Shown here: piece after piece, positions 50,484 to 58,951 of the stretch | Position numbering within the stretch: position 1 is the stretch's first letter | Layout: every line of letters starts with the position of its first letter | Assembly: GCF_000269985.1 (NCBI RefSeq) | Contig: NC_016109.1 | Span: 3,596,001 to 3,660,000 of the forward strand | Direction of reading: 5' to 3' | DNA: 64,000 nucleotides | DNA from: Kitasatospora setae KM-6054 | GTDB lineage: Bacteria; Actinomycetota; Actinomycetes; Streptomycetales; Streptomycetaceae | Position numbers and translations under genes: made by a program | The notes under the pieces: generated by a model | Databases searched by the model: none | What the model was told of the DNA's origin: nothing | Seen by the model: only the letters and a program-made list of their open reading frames with translations

Positions 50484-50502
50484 AGGGCACATCCAGGGCA
50501 CA
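50484..50502. repeat. Putative integrase arm-type site, right
   Basis: AGGGCACATCCAGGGCACA; one mismatch to the left copy at 23504-23522, in the same orientation. Confidence 0.5.
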
Positions 50503-50582
50503 TGCGGGCGGAAAACGGCGCTGACCAGCGAAAACTCGTGACATGAGTTTTCCCAGGTCAGCGCCATGATCGCCGAAAAATT

Positions 50583-50592
50583 GCAGGTCAGC
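50583..50592. repeat. Terminal inverted repeat, right copy
   Basis: GCAGGTCAGC, exact reverse complement of 23469-23478. Confidence 0.5.
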
Positions 50593-50604
50593 GCCGTGCT
50601 GGTG

Positions 50605-50623
50605 CAGTACGTCAACTACCGCT
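50605..50623 (+). repeat. attR: attR, right copy of the att repeat with displaced yajQ 3' end
   Basis: CAGTACGTCAACTACCGCT followed by GA would encode QYVNYR and a TGA stop. Followed by the probable original yajQ terminator. Confidence 0.8.
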
Positions 50624-50649
50624 GAGCGACGGGACCCAGGTCCCGCCAC

Positions 50650-50685
50650 CCGGGAGGGCGCACCGCCGACGGTGCGCCCTCCCGG
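50650..50685 (+). terminator. Displaced yajQ terminator
   Basis: 14-15-bp perfect stem (CCGGGAGGGCGCACC and its complement) with a 6-nt loop, 25 bp beyond attR. Before integration it would have followed the yajQ stop closely. Confidence 0.8.
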
Positions 50686-50688
50686 CGT

Positions 50689-51025
50689 TCACGCCACCGG
50701 TCGGCGGCCGGCGGGCGGCCTCGCGCACCCGGGGCACGTCCTGCCGCTCCCCGGTGGCGGTCCGCCAGGCCGGTCCGCGAACCCGTACACCGCCTCCGGA
50801 GCCGGATCGGGACGGACGGCCGCGACTCGCGCCCCGAAGAACGCAGGCACCTGCCCGCGCCGGCGGCGCGCAACCCCTCCCCCGGAACGGCCCGTCGCCC
50901 CGCACCCCCGCGCAGTCCGGCCCATCGGAGCGCAGAACCCACCACGACCCGACACCCACAACCACCGACAACACCACCACGACGGCGACCACCACACGGG
51001 AACACCGAACAGCCAGGCCGCTCAT
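50689..51025 (-). pseudogene. Degenerate copy of the adjacent membrane-anchored protein
   Basis: An ATG at 51025 begins MSGLAVRCSRVVVAVVVVLS with a signal-anchor, followed by WWVLRSDGPDCAGV. This resembles the start of the 51022-52041 product (membrane helix, then WWAFRGGDDSDCSRL), but homology ends after about 50 residues and the reading frame changes. I read it as a third, decayed paralog; it may instead be a short membrane protein. The frames beyond 50689 run into the terminator and attR. Confidence 0.4.
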
Positions 51026-52041
51026 GCGTCACCCCCGCCGAGGTGGGAACGGGTGCTGGCCAAGGCGGTGTTGAGCCTGTTCAGCGCGTCATCCTGGAGC
51101 ACGTTGAACGCGTTGGAGTCAGGGTCGATGCCGCGTTCCGTGGCCCAGATGCCGCTCACCGCAACCAGTTGATAGTCCACCCCCTCCCGTTCGTCGGACA
51201 TCACCGCCTTGGACGTGAAGGAGTTCCGGCTCTTCTCCTTCTGGGCGAACGAGTCGGCCCAGAGGTCCACCAGGTGCTGGACTTCTTCGCCGATCCCGGG
51301 AATCCGGTCCCCCGGAGTGCCGACGACACGCTGGAGAACCTTGGCCGCCCAGTCGGCTCTGGCTCTCTCGCCGCCCGGCAGGTGCAGCAGCACGTCGGTC
51401 CGGACGGCGGAGAGCGCGCCGAGCGCGGAACCCGCCCGGTTCAACTGCTTCCCCCGCTCACTCTGGGTGGAGTCGGCCGCCAGGTCGGCGAATTGCTGAT
51501 CGACCCGGCCGATCTCGGCCCGGTACAGGACACCCCACGCGTCCGGGGCCTCCGCGAGGCCCCGCAGGAAACGCACCAGGACGTCCGGCGCGACGGACAT
51601 CCGGACCGTGCCGGCGTCTTCCCGCACCGGGCCGGGTGCGGCGGACCCTGCGTACGGGTTGCCGATGGCCGCCAGGACCTCGTGGGTGTCCGCGGCGTAG
51701 TCGGCGAGGGCCGCGGCGAGCGGGGCGCGGAGTGCGGGGTGGATGGCGGTGCGCTCCCCGAGGACCACGACGACCGTACGCATCGCCTCCGCCTGGGCGA
51801 CCGTGTGCACCCCCGGCTGAGACCCCACCACGGCGGCCCGCAAGCCCTCCCCCACCTCTCCGCACGACAGGTCGGACCGCCACCCCTCCCCCAGCACGGC
51901 CTTGACCCGGTTGTCGGCACCAAGCCGCGAGCAGTCGGAGTCGTCACCGCCGCGGAACGCCCACCACAGGCCGGCCCCCGCGACCAGCACCAGCAGGGCA
52001 CCCACGACCGCGTACCGGGGGCGAACGGACGCGCGCCTCAC
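51022..52041 (-). CDS. Membrane-anchored hypothetical protein (paralog 1)
   Basis: 339 aa. One N-terminal membrane anchor (YAVVGALLVLVAGAGLWWAF), then an all-helical extracytoplasmic domain. It is clearly homologous to the downstream 312-aa product: ALADYAADTHEVLAAIGNPY against ALADYVGDTHEVLGGGSETY, and GIWATERGIDPDSNAFNVLQ against GIWARERGIGADTHAINALQ. The start overlaps the stop of the upstream paralog by 4 bp, so they are coupled. No domain name can be given; helical repeats and the partner's WXG-like N-terminus suggest a secreted or type VII-linked protein. Confidence 0.6.
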   Translation of the reverse strand: MRRASVRPRYAVVGALLVLVAGAGLWWAFRGGDDSDCSRLGADNRVKAVLGEGWRSDLSCGEVGEGLRAAVVGSQPGVHTVAQAEAMRTVVVVLGERTAIHPALRAPLAAALADYAADTHEVLAAIGNPYAGSAAPGPVREDAGTVRMSVAPDVLVRFLRGLAEAPDAWGVLYRAEIGRVDQQFADLAADSTQSERGKQLNRAGSALGALSAVRTDVLLHLPGGERARADWAAKVLQRVVGTPGDRIPGIGEEVQHLVDLWADSFAQKEKSRNSFTSKAVMSDEREGVDYQLVAVSGIWATERGIDPDSNAFNVLQDDALNRLNTALASTRSHLGGGDA

Positions 52042-52976
52042 GCGTTGCCCCGACCGAGGTAGGTATCGGCCTTGGTCCGGTTGGTGTTGAGATCGGATTG
52101 CGCGTCCCGCTGGAGCGCGTTGATGGCGTGGGTGTCAGCGCCTATGCCGCGTTCCCTGGCCCAGATGCCGATCATGTTCGACATCTGTTCGCTGGCGGCC
52201 AGCCGGTTGTCCGCGATGGCCGCGATGGCCGCTGAGTTGTTTCGGTCCTTCTCCCCAAGACTGACCTCGTAGGTCCAGGTGTCGAGCAGGCGCTGGGCAC
52301 CGTCGCCGACCAAGGGCACTGCGGTGATCGGGGCACCGACGATGTGGTAGAGGGCCTTGGCCTTCCAGTCCGCCTGCGCGTTCGCGTCGTCCCGGTGGTC
52401 CATCTCCACGTCGGCCCGAATGGCGTCGAACACGCCGAGCACCGCACCGCCTCTGCCCATCAGGTCCTTTCGCTCTTCCGGGGCGGCGTCGGCACCCATG
52501 CCGGCGAAATCCTGGTCGATCCGACCGGTCGCGGCGCGGTGCAGCGCACCGTAGGCAGCCGGGTCCTCCGACAACCCGCGCATGAACCGCACCAGGTTGT
52601 CCTCTCCGACAGCCATCCGGACCGTGTCGCCGTCCTTCCATACCGGGCCGTACACCTGGTGCCCGCTGTACGTCTCGCTGCCGCCGCCGAGCACTTCGTG
52701 GGTGTCTCCGACGTAGTCGGCGAGGGCCTTGGCCAGCGGTTGGCGCAGCGGGGCGTTGATGCTGTCGCCGGCCTGCCGGTCCCATTCGGCCAACGCGTCG
52801 CGCAGCGCGCCTGCGGTCTCCCATCCGCTGTGCGCGCCGGCGGCGGCGTTGGTAGACCCGTCCGGGCCCGCGCCGAGGTTCCTGCTGTCCATGGCCATGC
52901 CGTTCAGCGCCGTCTGGGCGCGGTTCATCGCCTCGATGTCGACGCTGAACTGGCCGCCTGTTGCGGGTGTTCCCAC
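52038..52976 (-). CDS. Helical hypothetical protein, WXG-like N-terminus (paralog 2)
   Basis: 312 aa, ATG 52976. No signal peptide; the N-terminus (FSVDIEAMNRAQTALNGMAM and HSGWETAGALRDALAEWDRQ) has the helix-turn-helix hairpin with a central W seen in WXG100/ESAT-6-like type VII substrates, though WxG itself is not exact. The rest is homologous to the 51022-52041 protein. No ESX secretion genes are in the window. Function is not known. Confidence 0.55.
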   Translation of the reverse strand: MGTPATGGQFSVDIEAMNRAQTALNGMAMDSRNLGAGPDGSTNAAAGAHSGWETAGALRDALAEWDRQAGDSINAPLRQPLAKALADYVGDTHEVLGGGSETYSGHQVYGPVWKDGDTVRMAVGEDNLVRFMRGLSEDPAAYGALHRAATGRIDQDFAGMGADAAPEERKDLMGRGGAVLGVFDAIRADVEMDHRDDANAQADWKAKALYHIVGAPITAVPLVGDGAQRLLDTWTYEVSLGEKDRNNSAAIAAIADNRLAASEQMSNMIGIWARERGIGADTHAINALQRDAQSDLNTNRTKADTYLGRGNA

Positions 52977-53490
52977 TTCTCTGCCCCCTCCGTTCGGACG
53001 AACGCCCGGCCGGGTGTGGCCCGTGTGCTGTCACGACGGCCCCCGCCGGTGCGCGGCCCTCGACGGCGGGACCGGTTCGGTCACGATCACCGTCCCGCCC
53101 GTTCGAGCAGCCCCCCTCCGAGATTTTTACACGGCCTACTTCTTTCCGGGTCCGATTCGATCGAAAAGCCCGGAGAAACTCGGGGCCATGAGTACACGGA
53201 AGGGCCAATTAGCAGGATTCGGACATTACCGATCCTTCCGTTTCCCTGGATCTGCGCCCGCACTCCACAGCACCCGACCTCGAAGAAGGCCAGGTCAAGG
53301 GCAGGGAGGCGCCACCCATCCTTCAGTCGGAAACGTCCACACCAATTCGCCGGGCCGGAGTCCAGCCGATTGGCCGTCGAGACAGAAAATGAGTATCCGT
53401 ACTCTTCCCGGGGCATGCCCCAAGGACTGCGGGGGACGGAAAATCGGTTCGCAGTGGAGAATCCGGCGCCGCACCGCCCGGCGCCACCGC
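52977..53490. other. Intergenic region, about 510 bp
   Basis: No gene with family support. A more AT-rich stretch (around 53120-53200) probably holds the promoter for the paralog pair. Open frames here are shadows of the GC-rich composition. Confidence 0.35.
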
Positions 53491-53925
53491 TCAGGCGGGT
53501 CCGCCGTCGCGGTGGGCGGCGAGGGCGGCCGTGATGTCCGGGACGGCCTCGGCGGGGGTGCCGAGGGCGCGCAGGACGTGGTCGAGCGGGGGGCCGTCGG
53601 CGGGGGCGAGCGGGCCGAGGATGATCCGGCCGTCGTACCAGAGGGCGGCGCGGCGGCCGGCGGGGTGTTCGGGGTCGGCTTCGGCGTAGGCGATCGGGGC
53701 GGCCTTGGACCAGCCGGCGATCCGCAGGGCGAACCCGGAGGGGAACCGCTTGAAGCCGAAGTCGGGTGCGTTGGACGGATGTTGGAGCGCCTCGTGGAGC
53801 TCGTCGGTCATCGGCACCAGCGCGAGGCCGTGCGGGAGGGCCACGGCGTGCGCGAGCGGGACCTCGGCCACCACCACCGCGATCAGCTCCTCGGTGGCGA
53901 TCAGCGCGTTCAGTTCGTATGACAC
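53491..53925 (-). CDS. Hypothetical protein, about 144 aa
   Basis: Begins (M)SYELNALIATEELIAVVVAE at GTG 53925, with GGAG eight bases upstream; ATG 53952 is an alternative. A compact alpha/beta protein with FGFKRFPSGFALRIAG and RRAALWYDGRIILGPLAPAD. No family recognised. It forms the end of a much longer open frame that is otherwise a shadow of the phosphotransferase and mug genes. Confidence 0.5.
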   Translation of the reverse strand: MSYELNALIATEELIAVVVAEVPLAHAVALPHGLALVPMTDELHEALQHPSNAPDFGFKRFPSGFALRIAGWSKAAPIAYAEADPEHPAGRRAALWYDGRIILGPLAPADGPPLDHVLRALGTPAEAVPDITAALAAHRDGGPA

Positions 53926-54114
53926 CGCCCCATTCTCCGCCCCGGAAGTCATCCGGTCTGGAAAACAATCGAACTGACTATCCATCCGATATGCCGGACA
54001 TCGGCCACACCCGGGCCGAGCTGCGGAAACACCCTTTCGGGACCAAGGTCCCGAAAACGGTTCGTCGGCGCTCGACACGGCGTGCGCGCCCTCCGGTACG
54101 GCAGAGTGGGCGGG

Positions 54115-54705
54115 GTGACCCGTACTCCGCCGCAGCGCCCGGCCTCCGGCGCCAGGCCCACGCCCGAAGAGCTCGCCGCCGCCCAGGACACCACCATCGA
54201 GGACGTGGCCGCGCCCGGCCTGCGGGTGCTGTTCTGCGGGATCAACCCGGGCCTGTGGTCGGGGGCCACCGGACAGCACTTCGCCCGGCCGGGCAACCGG
54301 TTCTGGCCCGCCCTGCACCGCTCCGGCTTCACGCCGCGGCAGTTGGGGCCGGCCGAGCAGCGGGAGCTGCTCGCGCTGGGGCTGGGCATCACCAACGTGG
54401 TGGCCCGGACCACGGCGAAGGCGGCCGAGCTGACCGCCGAGGAGTACCGGGAGGGCGGCCGGGCGCTGGAGGCGCGGGTGCGGCGGCTGCGGCCGCGGGT
54501 GCTGGCGGTGCTCGGGATCGGCGCGTACCGGGCGGCGTTCGGCCGGCCGCGGGCGGCGGTCGGGCCGCAGCCGGAACCGATCGGCGACACCGAGGTGTGG
54601 CTGCTGCCGAACCCGAGCGGGCTGAACGCGCACTACACGCTGGACGGGATCGCGGACGAGTTCCGAGCCCTGCGCGAGCACCTGGAGGAGCGGCGGGAGG
54701 GCTAG
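54115..54705 (+). CDS. mug: G/U mismatch-specific DNA glycosylase
   Basis: About 196 aa. Mug/TDG family of uracil-DNA glycosylases, which removes uracil or related bases opposite guanine. Signature motifs: LFCGINPGLWSGATGQHFA (catalytic Asn in GINPG) and LLPNPSGLNAHYT. The central GLGITNVVARTTAKAAELTA is also typical. GTG 54115 is chosen, 54082 possible. Stop overlaps the end of the convergent phosphotransferase gene by 4 bp. Confidence 0.9.
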   Translation: MTRTPPQRPASGARPTPEELAAAQDTTIEDVAAPGLRVLFCGINPGLWSGATGQHFARPGNRFWPALHRSGFTPRQLGPAEQRELLALGLGITNVVARTTAKAAELTAEEYREGGRALEARVRRLRPRVLAVLGIGAYRAAFGRPRAAVGPQPEPIGDTEVWLLPNPSGLNAHYTLDGIADEFRALREHLEERREG

Positions 54706-55469
54706 GCGAGCAGCCGGGCCTCGAAGCGGGCGCGCTCGCGCACCACGTACGCCGCGTCGGAGAGGTACATCAGGTGGTGGCCGTCGGCGAGGTGCGAGGC
54801 GAACGCGGCGCTCCCGGCGGCGGCTTCGGCCCGCATGTGCGCGACCAGGGCGTGCAGCCGGGCCTCGATCGCGTCGACCAGGCCCTCCCGGTCGGCCCGG
54901 CCGAGGCCGTACGCGTCGCAGAACTCCCTTACCCGCAGGGCCTGTTCGTCCGGGGTGCCGATGCCGTCGGCGTTGCCGGGGGCGGTGGTGGGGGCCCAGC
55001 GGTAGGCGGCGTAGGCGACGTCCCAGAGCCGGGGGCCGGGGTGGGCGGTGTCGAAGTCGATGACGCCGACCACGTGGTCGCCGTCCAGGACGCAGTTGTG
55101 CGGGGCGTAGTCGCCGTGGCAGACCACCTCGGCGGGTTCGCGGGCGGGCAGCATCCAGCCGTCGGCGGTGTAGCCCGCGGTGGCGTCGTGGTAGGCGCGC
55201 AGCAGGCGGGCGGCGTCGAGCAGGGCGGTGCGGGAGGCGGCGGCCGGGGTGGGCGGGTAGTCGGAGACCTCGCCGGGCAGGAAGTCGAGCACCTCGCGCC
55301 CGTCCTCGGCCAGGCCGTGGAACCGCGGGCCGGCGGTGAACCCGGCCGCCCGGACGTGCGCCAGCAGCCCGTGCACGGCCGGCGACCACGGCCCGGTCGG
55401 GCGCAGTACCCGGTCGCCCCGCCGTTCGACCTGGTTGACCCCGCCGGCCATGATCTCGTGGTCCGCCAC
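54702..55469 (-). CDS. APH-family phosphotransferase
   Basis: 255 aa. Aminoglycoside-phosphotransferase/choline kinase fold with the catalytic VCHGDYAPHNCVLDGDHV (His, Asp, Asn present) and the Mg-binding VVGVIDFDTAHPGPRLWDVA. The N-lobe lacks a clear Gly-rich loop (VERRGDRVLRPTGPWSP). GTG 55469 is preceded by GAGGAG at six bases. Substrate cannot be predicted. Confidence 0.82.
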   Translation of the reverse strand: MADHEIMAGGVNQVERRGDRVLRPTGPWSPAVHGLLAHVRAAGFTAGPRFHGLAEDGREVLDFLPGEVSDYPPTPAAASRTALLDAARLLRAYHDATAGYTADGWMLPAREPAEVVCHGDYAPHNCVLDGDHVVGVIDFDTAHPGPRLWDVAYAAYRWAPTTAPGNADGIGTPDEQALRVREFCDAYGLGRADREGLVDAIEARLHALVAHMRAEAAAGSAAFASHLADGHHLMYLSDAAYVVRERARFEARLLA

Positions 55470-55586
55470 CCGATGCTCCTCACGATCCGCGTGCAACCGG
55501 TCCGTTGTACTCCGCCGCCGACGGCTCCGCGACCGGTTTTCCGGCGGCCCGCCGGCCCGCCGCCCCGCACCGGCCCGGGGCGGCGT

Positions 55587-56228
55587 TCAGAGCCGGGGCG
55601 CCCCGGGGTGGTAGGCCCGCTGCCGTTCGACCGGCGCGGCGGCGAAGTCGCCCGCGCCGTTGACCACCTCGCCGCGTTCCAGGACCAGGCCGCGGGCCAG
55701 GCCGAAGCCCTTGAGCACGGCGCCGCGGCCGTCCGGGTCGGGGTGGGTGTGGTCGCCGCCGCCGGCCAGCCGGACGGACTGGGCGGTGATCGCGCCGATC
55801 AGCTGGCAGCCGTCGCCGATCAGGCTGCGGCCGACGACCTCCGGGCCGCCGGCCAGCCTGGTGCGGTCGCCGACCCGGACCTCGGCGTCGGACCGGTTGG
55901 CCTTGAGCCGGGCCCCGCCGTCGCCGATCAGGTTGCCGGAGCCGATCCGGACCGTCCCGCCGGCGGCGGCCAGCACGGCCGTGCCGGGGCGCAGCACGTT
56001 GCCGTCGCCGAGTTCGCAGACGCTGTCCTCGTCGCACTCCAGGGTGACGCCCGGGTAGAGGGTGTTGCCGGTGCCGAGGACCACCCGGCGGGAGACCAGC
56101 GCCGAGAACGGGTCGTGCAGCACCGTCCCGTGCCGGGCCAGCTCCAGCAGTTCGGTGACCGTCCGCAGCCCGGCCCGTTCCCGTCCCGCGTCCAGCTCGG
56201 CGAGCCACCCGTCCGCACCGCTGCCCAT
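55587..56228 (-). CDS. Left-handed beta-helix (hexapeptide) protein
   Basis: 213 aa. Repeated hexapeptide-like turns (LGTGNTLYPGVTLECD; LGDGNVLRPGTAVLA; IGSGNLIGDGGARLK; VGDRTRLAGGPEVVG) indicate a left-handed beta-helix as in acyltransferases and the C-terminal domain of GlmU-type enzymes. No nucleotidyltransferase domain precedes it. Start ATG 56228 is favoured, with GGGAGACGGC before it. Activity unknown. Confidence 0.65.
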   Translation of the reverse strand: MGSGADGWLAELDAGRERAGLRTVTELLELARHGTVLHDPFSALVSRRVVLGTGNTLYPGVTLECDEDSVCELGDGNVLRPGTAVLAAAGGTVRIGSGNLIGDGGARLKANRSDAEVRVGDRTRLAGGPEVVGRSLIGDGCQLIGAITAQSVRLAGGGDHTHPDPDGRGAVLKGFGLARGLVLERGEVVNGAGDFAAAPVERQRAYHPGAPRL

Positions 56229-56259
56229 GCCGTCTCCCGTCCCGCCCCGCCCCGCCGGA

Positions 56260-56580
56260 TCAGCGGGCCCCGAACCCCTGGTCGGTGGAGACGATGTCAC
56301 GGCCGAGCGGGGTGAGCGAAATCGGCACCATCTTGAGGTTCGCCCAGCCGAACGGGATCCCGATGATCGACAGGAACAGCGGGATGCTGGTGACGATGTG
56401 CCCGAGGGCCAGCCACCAGCCGGCGAACACCAGCCAGATCACGTTGCCCACGCAGGACGGGGCGCCCGCGTCGTCCCGGACCACGGTGGTGCGCCCGAAC
56501 GGCCAGAGCATGAAGCCCGCGAGGCGGAAGGACGCGATGCCGAACGGGATCGTTGCTCGGTGATCAGCTCCGCGCAGCAA
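56260..56580 (-). pseudogene. YccF protein, N-terminally truncated copy
   Basis: 106-codon frame. IPFGIASFRLAGFMLWPFGR then VGNVIWLVFAGWWLALGHIV and GIPFGWANLKMVPI is the YccF (DUF307) repeat. Compared with the full-length copy at 56691-57092 it lacks the first about 35 residues, including the first membrane helix; the start MLRGADHRAT is unrelated to the family. Probably a 5'-truncated tandem duplicate, possibly non-functional. Confidence 0.6.
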
Positions 56581-56690
56581 GACCGCTCCGGTTCCGGCTC
56601 TCGGTCACTGCGGCACCGGGGCAGCGCCGACCCCGGTAGCCCGGACGCGGGTTCGGGTCCGGCGATGACCGTACATCGCCGGACCGGCGG

Positions 56691-57092
56691 TCAGCGTCCA
56701 CCGAACTGCTCGTCCGTGGAGACGACCTCGCGCCCCAGCGGCATGATCGAGATCGGGATCATCTTCAGGTTCGCCCAGCCGAATGGGATCCCGATGATCG
56801 ACACGAACAGCGGGATGCTGGTGACGATGTGCCCGAGCGCCAGCCACCAGCCCGCGAAGACGAACCAGATCACGTTGCCCACACAGGACGGGGCACCGGC
56901 GTCCGGTTTCTCCACCGTCGTCCGCCCGAACGGCCAGAGCACGTAGCCGGCGATCCGGAAGGCCGCAACGCCGAATGGAATGGTGATAATGAGGACACAA
57001 CAGATGATTCCGGCAAGCACATAGCCGATGGCCATCCAGATGCCGCAGAAGAGCAGCCAGAGCACATTGAGTACGAACCCGATCACCTTCAC
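56691..57092 (-). CDS. YccF family inner-membrane protein
   Basis: 133 aa, GTG 57092 with GGGAGG eight bases upstream. Two DUF307 repeats: FVLNVLWLLFCGIWMAIGYV and VGNVIWFVFAGWWLALGHIV, each with the IPFG signature, making a small membrane protein with about four helices. The family is of unknown function. A truncated duplicate lies 111 bp downstream. Confidence 0.85.
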   Translation of the reverse strand: MKVIGFVLNVLWLLFCGIWMAIGYVLAGIICCVLIITIPFGVAAFRIAGYVLWPFGRTTVEKPDAGAPSCVGNVIWFVFAGWWLALGHIVTSIPLFVSIIGIPFGWANLKMIPISIMPLGREVVSTDEQFGGR

Positions 57093-57261
57093 CGCACCAG
57101 CCTCCCACGACTCGTTCCCTCCGTCTCGGTAACCAGGCCGTCGAACAGTGCATCGACGGACCGGAGCCGTGGCCAGGGCGCTCAGCGCGAACCCAGGACC
57201 GTGCCGCGCAGCACGGGTGGAGGCCACGCAGCCGCTACGCCCGCCCCGACCGCCGTTGGCC

Positions 57262-58254
57262 TCAGCGCCCGAACAGCGCCCAGAGCTTTTGAAGCGTGCT
57301 CAGAGCCCGGCGGCCGAACAGTCCGGCGGCCGCGATCAGCATGCCCACCATCGCGGTCTGGGCCTGCACCTCTCCAGCCAGGCCGACGGTGCCGGCGGTC
57401 CACGTCAGCACGGGGTAGGCCGCCGCGAGGGCGATCAGTCGTGTGGTCTCGAACCCGCGCAAGGGTTGGACGTCCTTGAGATCGGATTCGGGAAGCAGGG
57501 CTCCCAGCCGCCCCTCGACGTACGCCTCGGCGATCGAGTGCAGTTTGGCCGCCAAGTCGCACCGCGCGAGCTCCGGATAGGTGTCCAGACCTGATTCGGC
57601 CACCCGGAGGGCGGCGACCACTCGGCCGGCGTGGTCTTTGAGCGCACGCTGACGGTGTGAGAAGCGGGGTACGGTCCCGCGCCGGTTCCGGGCTTGCCGA
57701 ACGGCTCGTTCACAGGCTCGCAGCAGCCGCGGAAGATCGTCGACGCGCTCTGCCAGGGCGCAGGCAGCGAGTGCCCGAAGGACGGGTTCCAGGGTCCGGT
57801 GGGACTGCCACTTCTCGTCCAGAGTGCTGACTATCTTGTTCGCGGTCCACTTCGTGGCCCATACGGCCACGAAGAGCATGCCGTAAAGGACCAACGCCAT
57901 CAGCAAGGCGGAAACCCGACTCGGAAGAACGGTCAGCCGGCCGAAGAGCCCCACCTCCTTCACGAGGCCGACTTCGATCTGGAAGACCGCCATGCCGAAG
58001 AGCATGGCCACGAACGAGAAGAAGTTGAACCAGGGTTCGAGCTTGTGCGCGGCCCGGATCTCGGTCCGCAGTCCGGGCGACAGCTGTCGCCCGGATGCGA
58101 CCGCATCCAGCGCGTCCTGTGCCTCCCGGGTGAGTTTGCGTGCAGCCGCCCCTCCGGGTGCCGAGGTCATCAACCGCCACCGTTTTCGCAAGCGCCCCCG
58201 CAGCCGCGCTGCCCGCGACACCGTCACCGCCGGCCCCCCTGCCGCAGCGGCCAT
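57262..58254 (-). CDS. Hypothetical membrane protein
   Basis: 330 aa. Basic N-terminus (ARLRGRLRKRWRLMTS), helical segment, two adjacent membrane helices (EPWFNFFSFVAMLFGMAVF; VSALLMALVLYGMLFVAVWA), a long cytoplasmic part with a helical bundle, then a second membrane hairpin (IALAAAYPVLTWTAGTVGLA; QTAMVGMLIAAAGLFG) near the C-terminus. No family recognised. Its GTG/ATG start abuts the stop of the 103-aa gene (1-bp overlap), so they form a pair. Confidence 0.6.
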   Translation of the reverse strand: MAAAAGGPAVTVSRAARLRGRLRKRWRLMTSAPGGAAARKLTREAQDALDAVASGRQLSPGLRTEIRAAHKLEPWFNFFSFVAMLFGMAVFQIEVGLVKEVGLFGRLTVLPSRVSALLMALVLYGMLFVAVWATKWTANKIVSTLDEKWQSHRTLEPVLRALAACALAERVDDLPRLLRACERAVRQARNRRGTVPRFSHRQRALKDHAGRVVAALRVAESGLDTYPELARCDLAAKLHSIAEAYVEGRLGALLPESDLKDVQPLRGFETTRLIALAAAYPVLTWTAGTVGLAGEVQAQTAMVGMLIAAAGLFGRRALSTLQKLWALFGR

Positions 58255-58565
58255 CAGCGGACACCGTCGGTCGCGTCGTGGGCCCGGCGGAGCTGGTTGC
58301 CGAGCTGGGCCGCGATGGCCGCGGCCTCGGCGATGTGTCGGCCGGCAGCAGGGGCACCTGAGTCCCCGGTCATGCGCGGCAGGGCTCCAGCCTGCTGCAG
58401 CAGCACCTGCGAGAGGTCGCCGACCAGGTCACGCAGCAGTTCGAGGGACTTGGAGATGTCGCGCGGCCGGTCCCAGGCCGCCTGGCCACCAGCGAGGGCC
58501 TCGGCGGTACGGCTGACGGACTTGGCCGCGTCCTTGAGCAGGTACGTCGGATCGTAGGTGCCCAC
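58254..58565 (-). CDS. Small helical hypothetical protein
   Basis: 103 aa, GTG 58565 with AGGGGGAAT six bases upstream; longer frames upstream are not supported. The sequence is predicted all-helical and polar (TYLLKDAAKSVSRTAEALAG; ISKSLELLRDLVGDLSQVLL). Coupled to the 330-aa membrane protein gene. Might be a soluble partner of it; inference from coupling only. Confidence 0.6.
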   Translation of the reverse strand: MGTYDPTYLLKDAAKSVSRTAEALAGGQAAWDRPRDISKSLELLRDLVGDLSQVLLQQAGALPRMTGDSGAPAAGRHIAEAAAIAAQLGNQLRRAHDATDGVR

Positions 58566-58951
58566 TGATTCCCCCTGGGTCGGCATGGTTGAGGACCCAG
58601 CCTGCCCGAACAGCGAGCCCCCGGAAGCAGGAACGGACAAAGGCTCCCGGAAGCGTCCTGGTGCCCGTATACGACCGAGTGCGGCCACCCGTGGGGCGTG
58701 CAGGACGCCAGGATTCAAACTCATTGAGCACCCGTCGACCCCTGCTTGCGCGATCGAGGCACCGGCACCACACCCCGACATCCTGCGACCTTCAACGAAC
58801 CTGACCCACCGTCAGCTCAATGTGTCCAGGTGATTTCGGACAGTGACCGCCGCTATCCCGTCACACACCGGGCTCCGCTCCTCGCACGGCCACCGCACCC
58901 GCCACGCTGGACCCACCGCGGCCCACCAGGCCCGCGGCATGGGGAGGGGAT
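58566..58951. other. Divergent promoter region
   Basis: About 385 bp between the 103-aa gene (minus) and the 390-aa gene (plus). No gene seen; must hold promoters for both units. Confidence 0.35.

Larger units (their letters stand above)
23459..50623. mobile_element. Integrative element of about 27 kb inserted in yajQ
   Basis: Bounded by the att repeat in the last codons of yajQ and by a displaced yajQ 3' end followed by a typical terminator. It encodes a tyrosine integrase, an excisionase-like HTH protein, DUF3631 ATPase, DUF2637 membrane protein, MobC-like protein and HTH protein, the core of actinobacterial integrative elements. No relaxase or FtsK/TraB-type translocase was recognised, so autonomous transfer is doubtful. 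Cargo consists of a disrupted CHAT-protease gene at the left end, a nucleotide/sugar tailoring cluster in the middle and three unknown genes at the right end. Boundaries are inferred from the repeats. Confidence 0.85.

Noticed and set aside
23459..50623. The element considered as a prophage.
   Set aside because: No capsid, portal, terminase, tail or lysis genes; the backbone genes are those of actinobacterial integrative elements.
53926..55389. Long minus-strand frame joined to the 144-aa hypothetical protein.
   Set aside because: Its upstream part is antisense to mug and out of frame with the phosphotransferase; only the last 144 codons have non-shadow character and a ribosome site.
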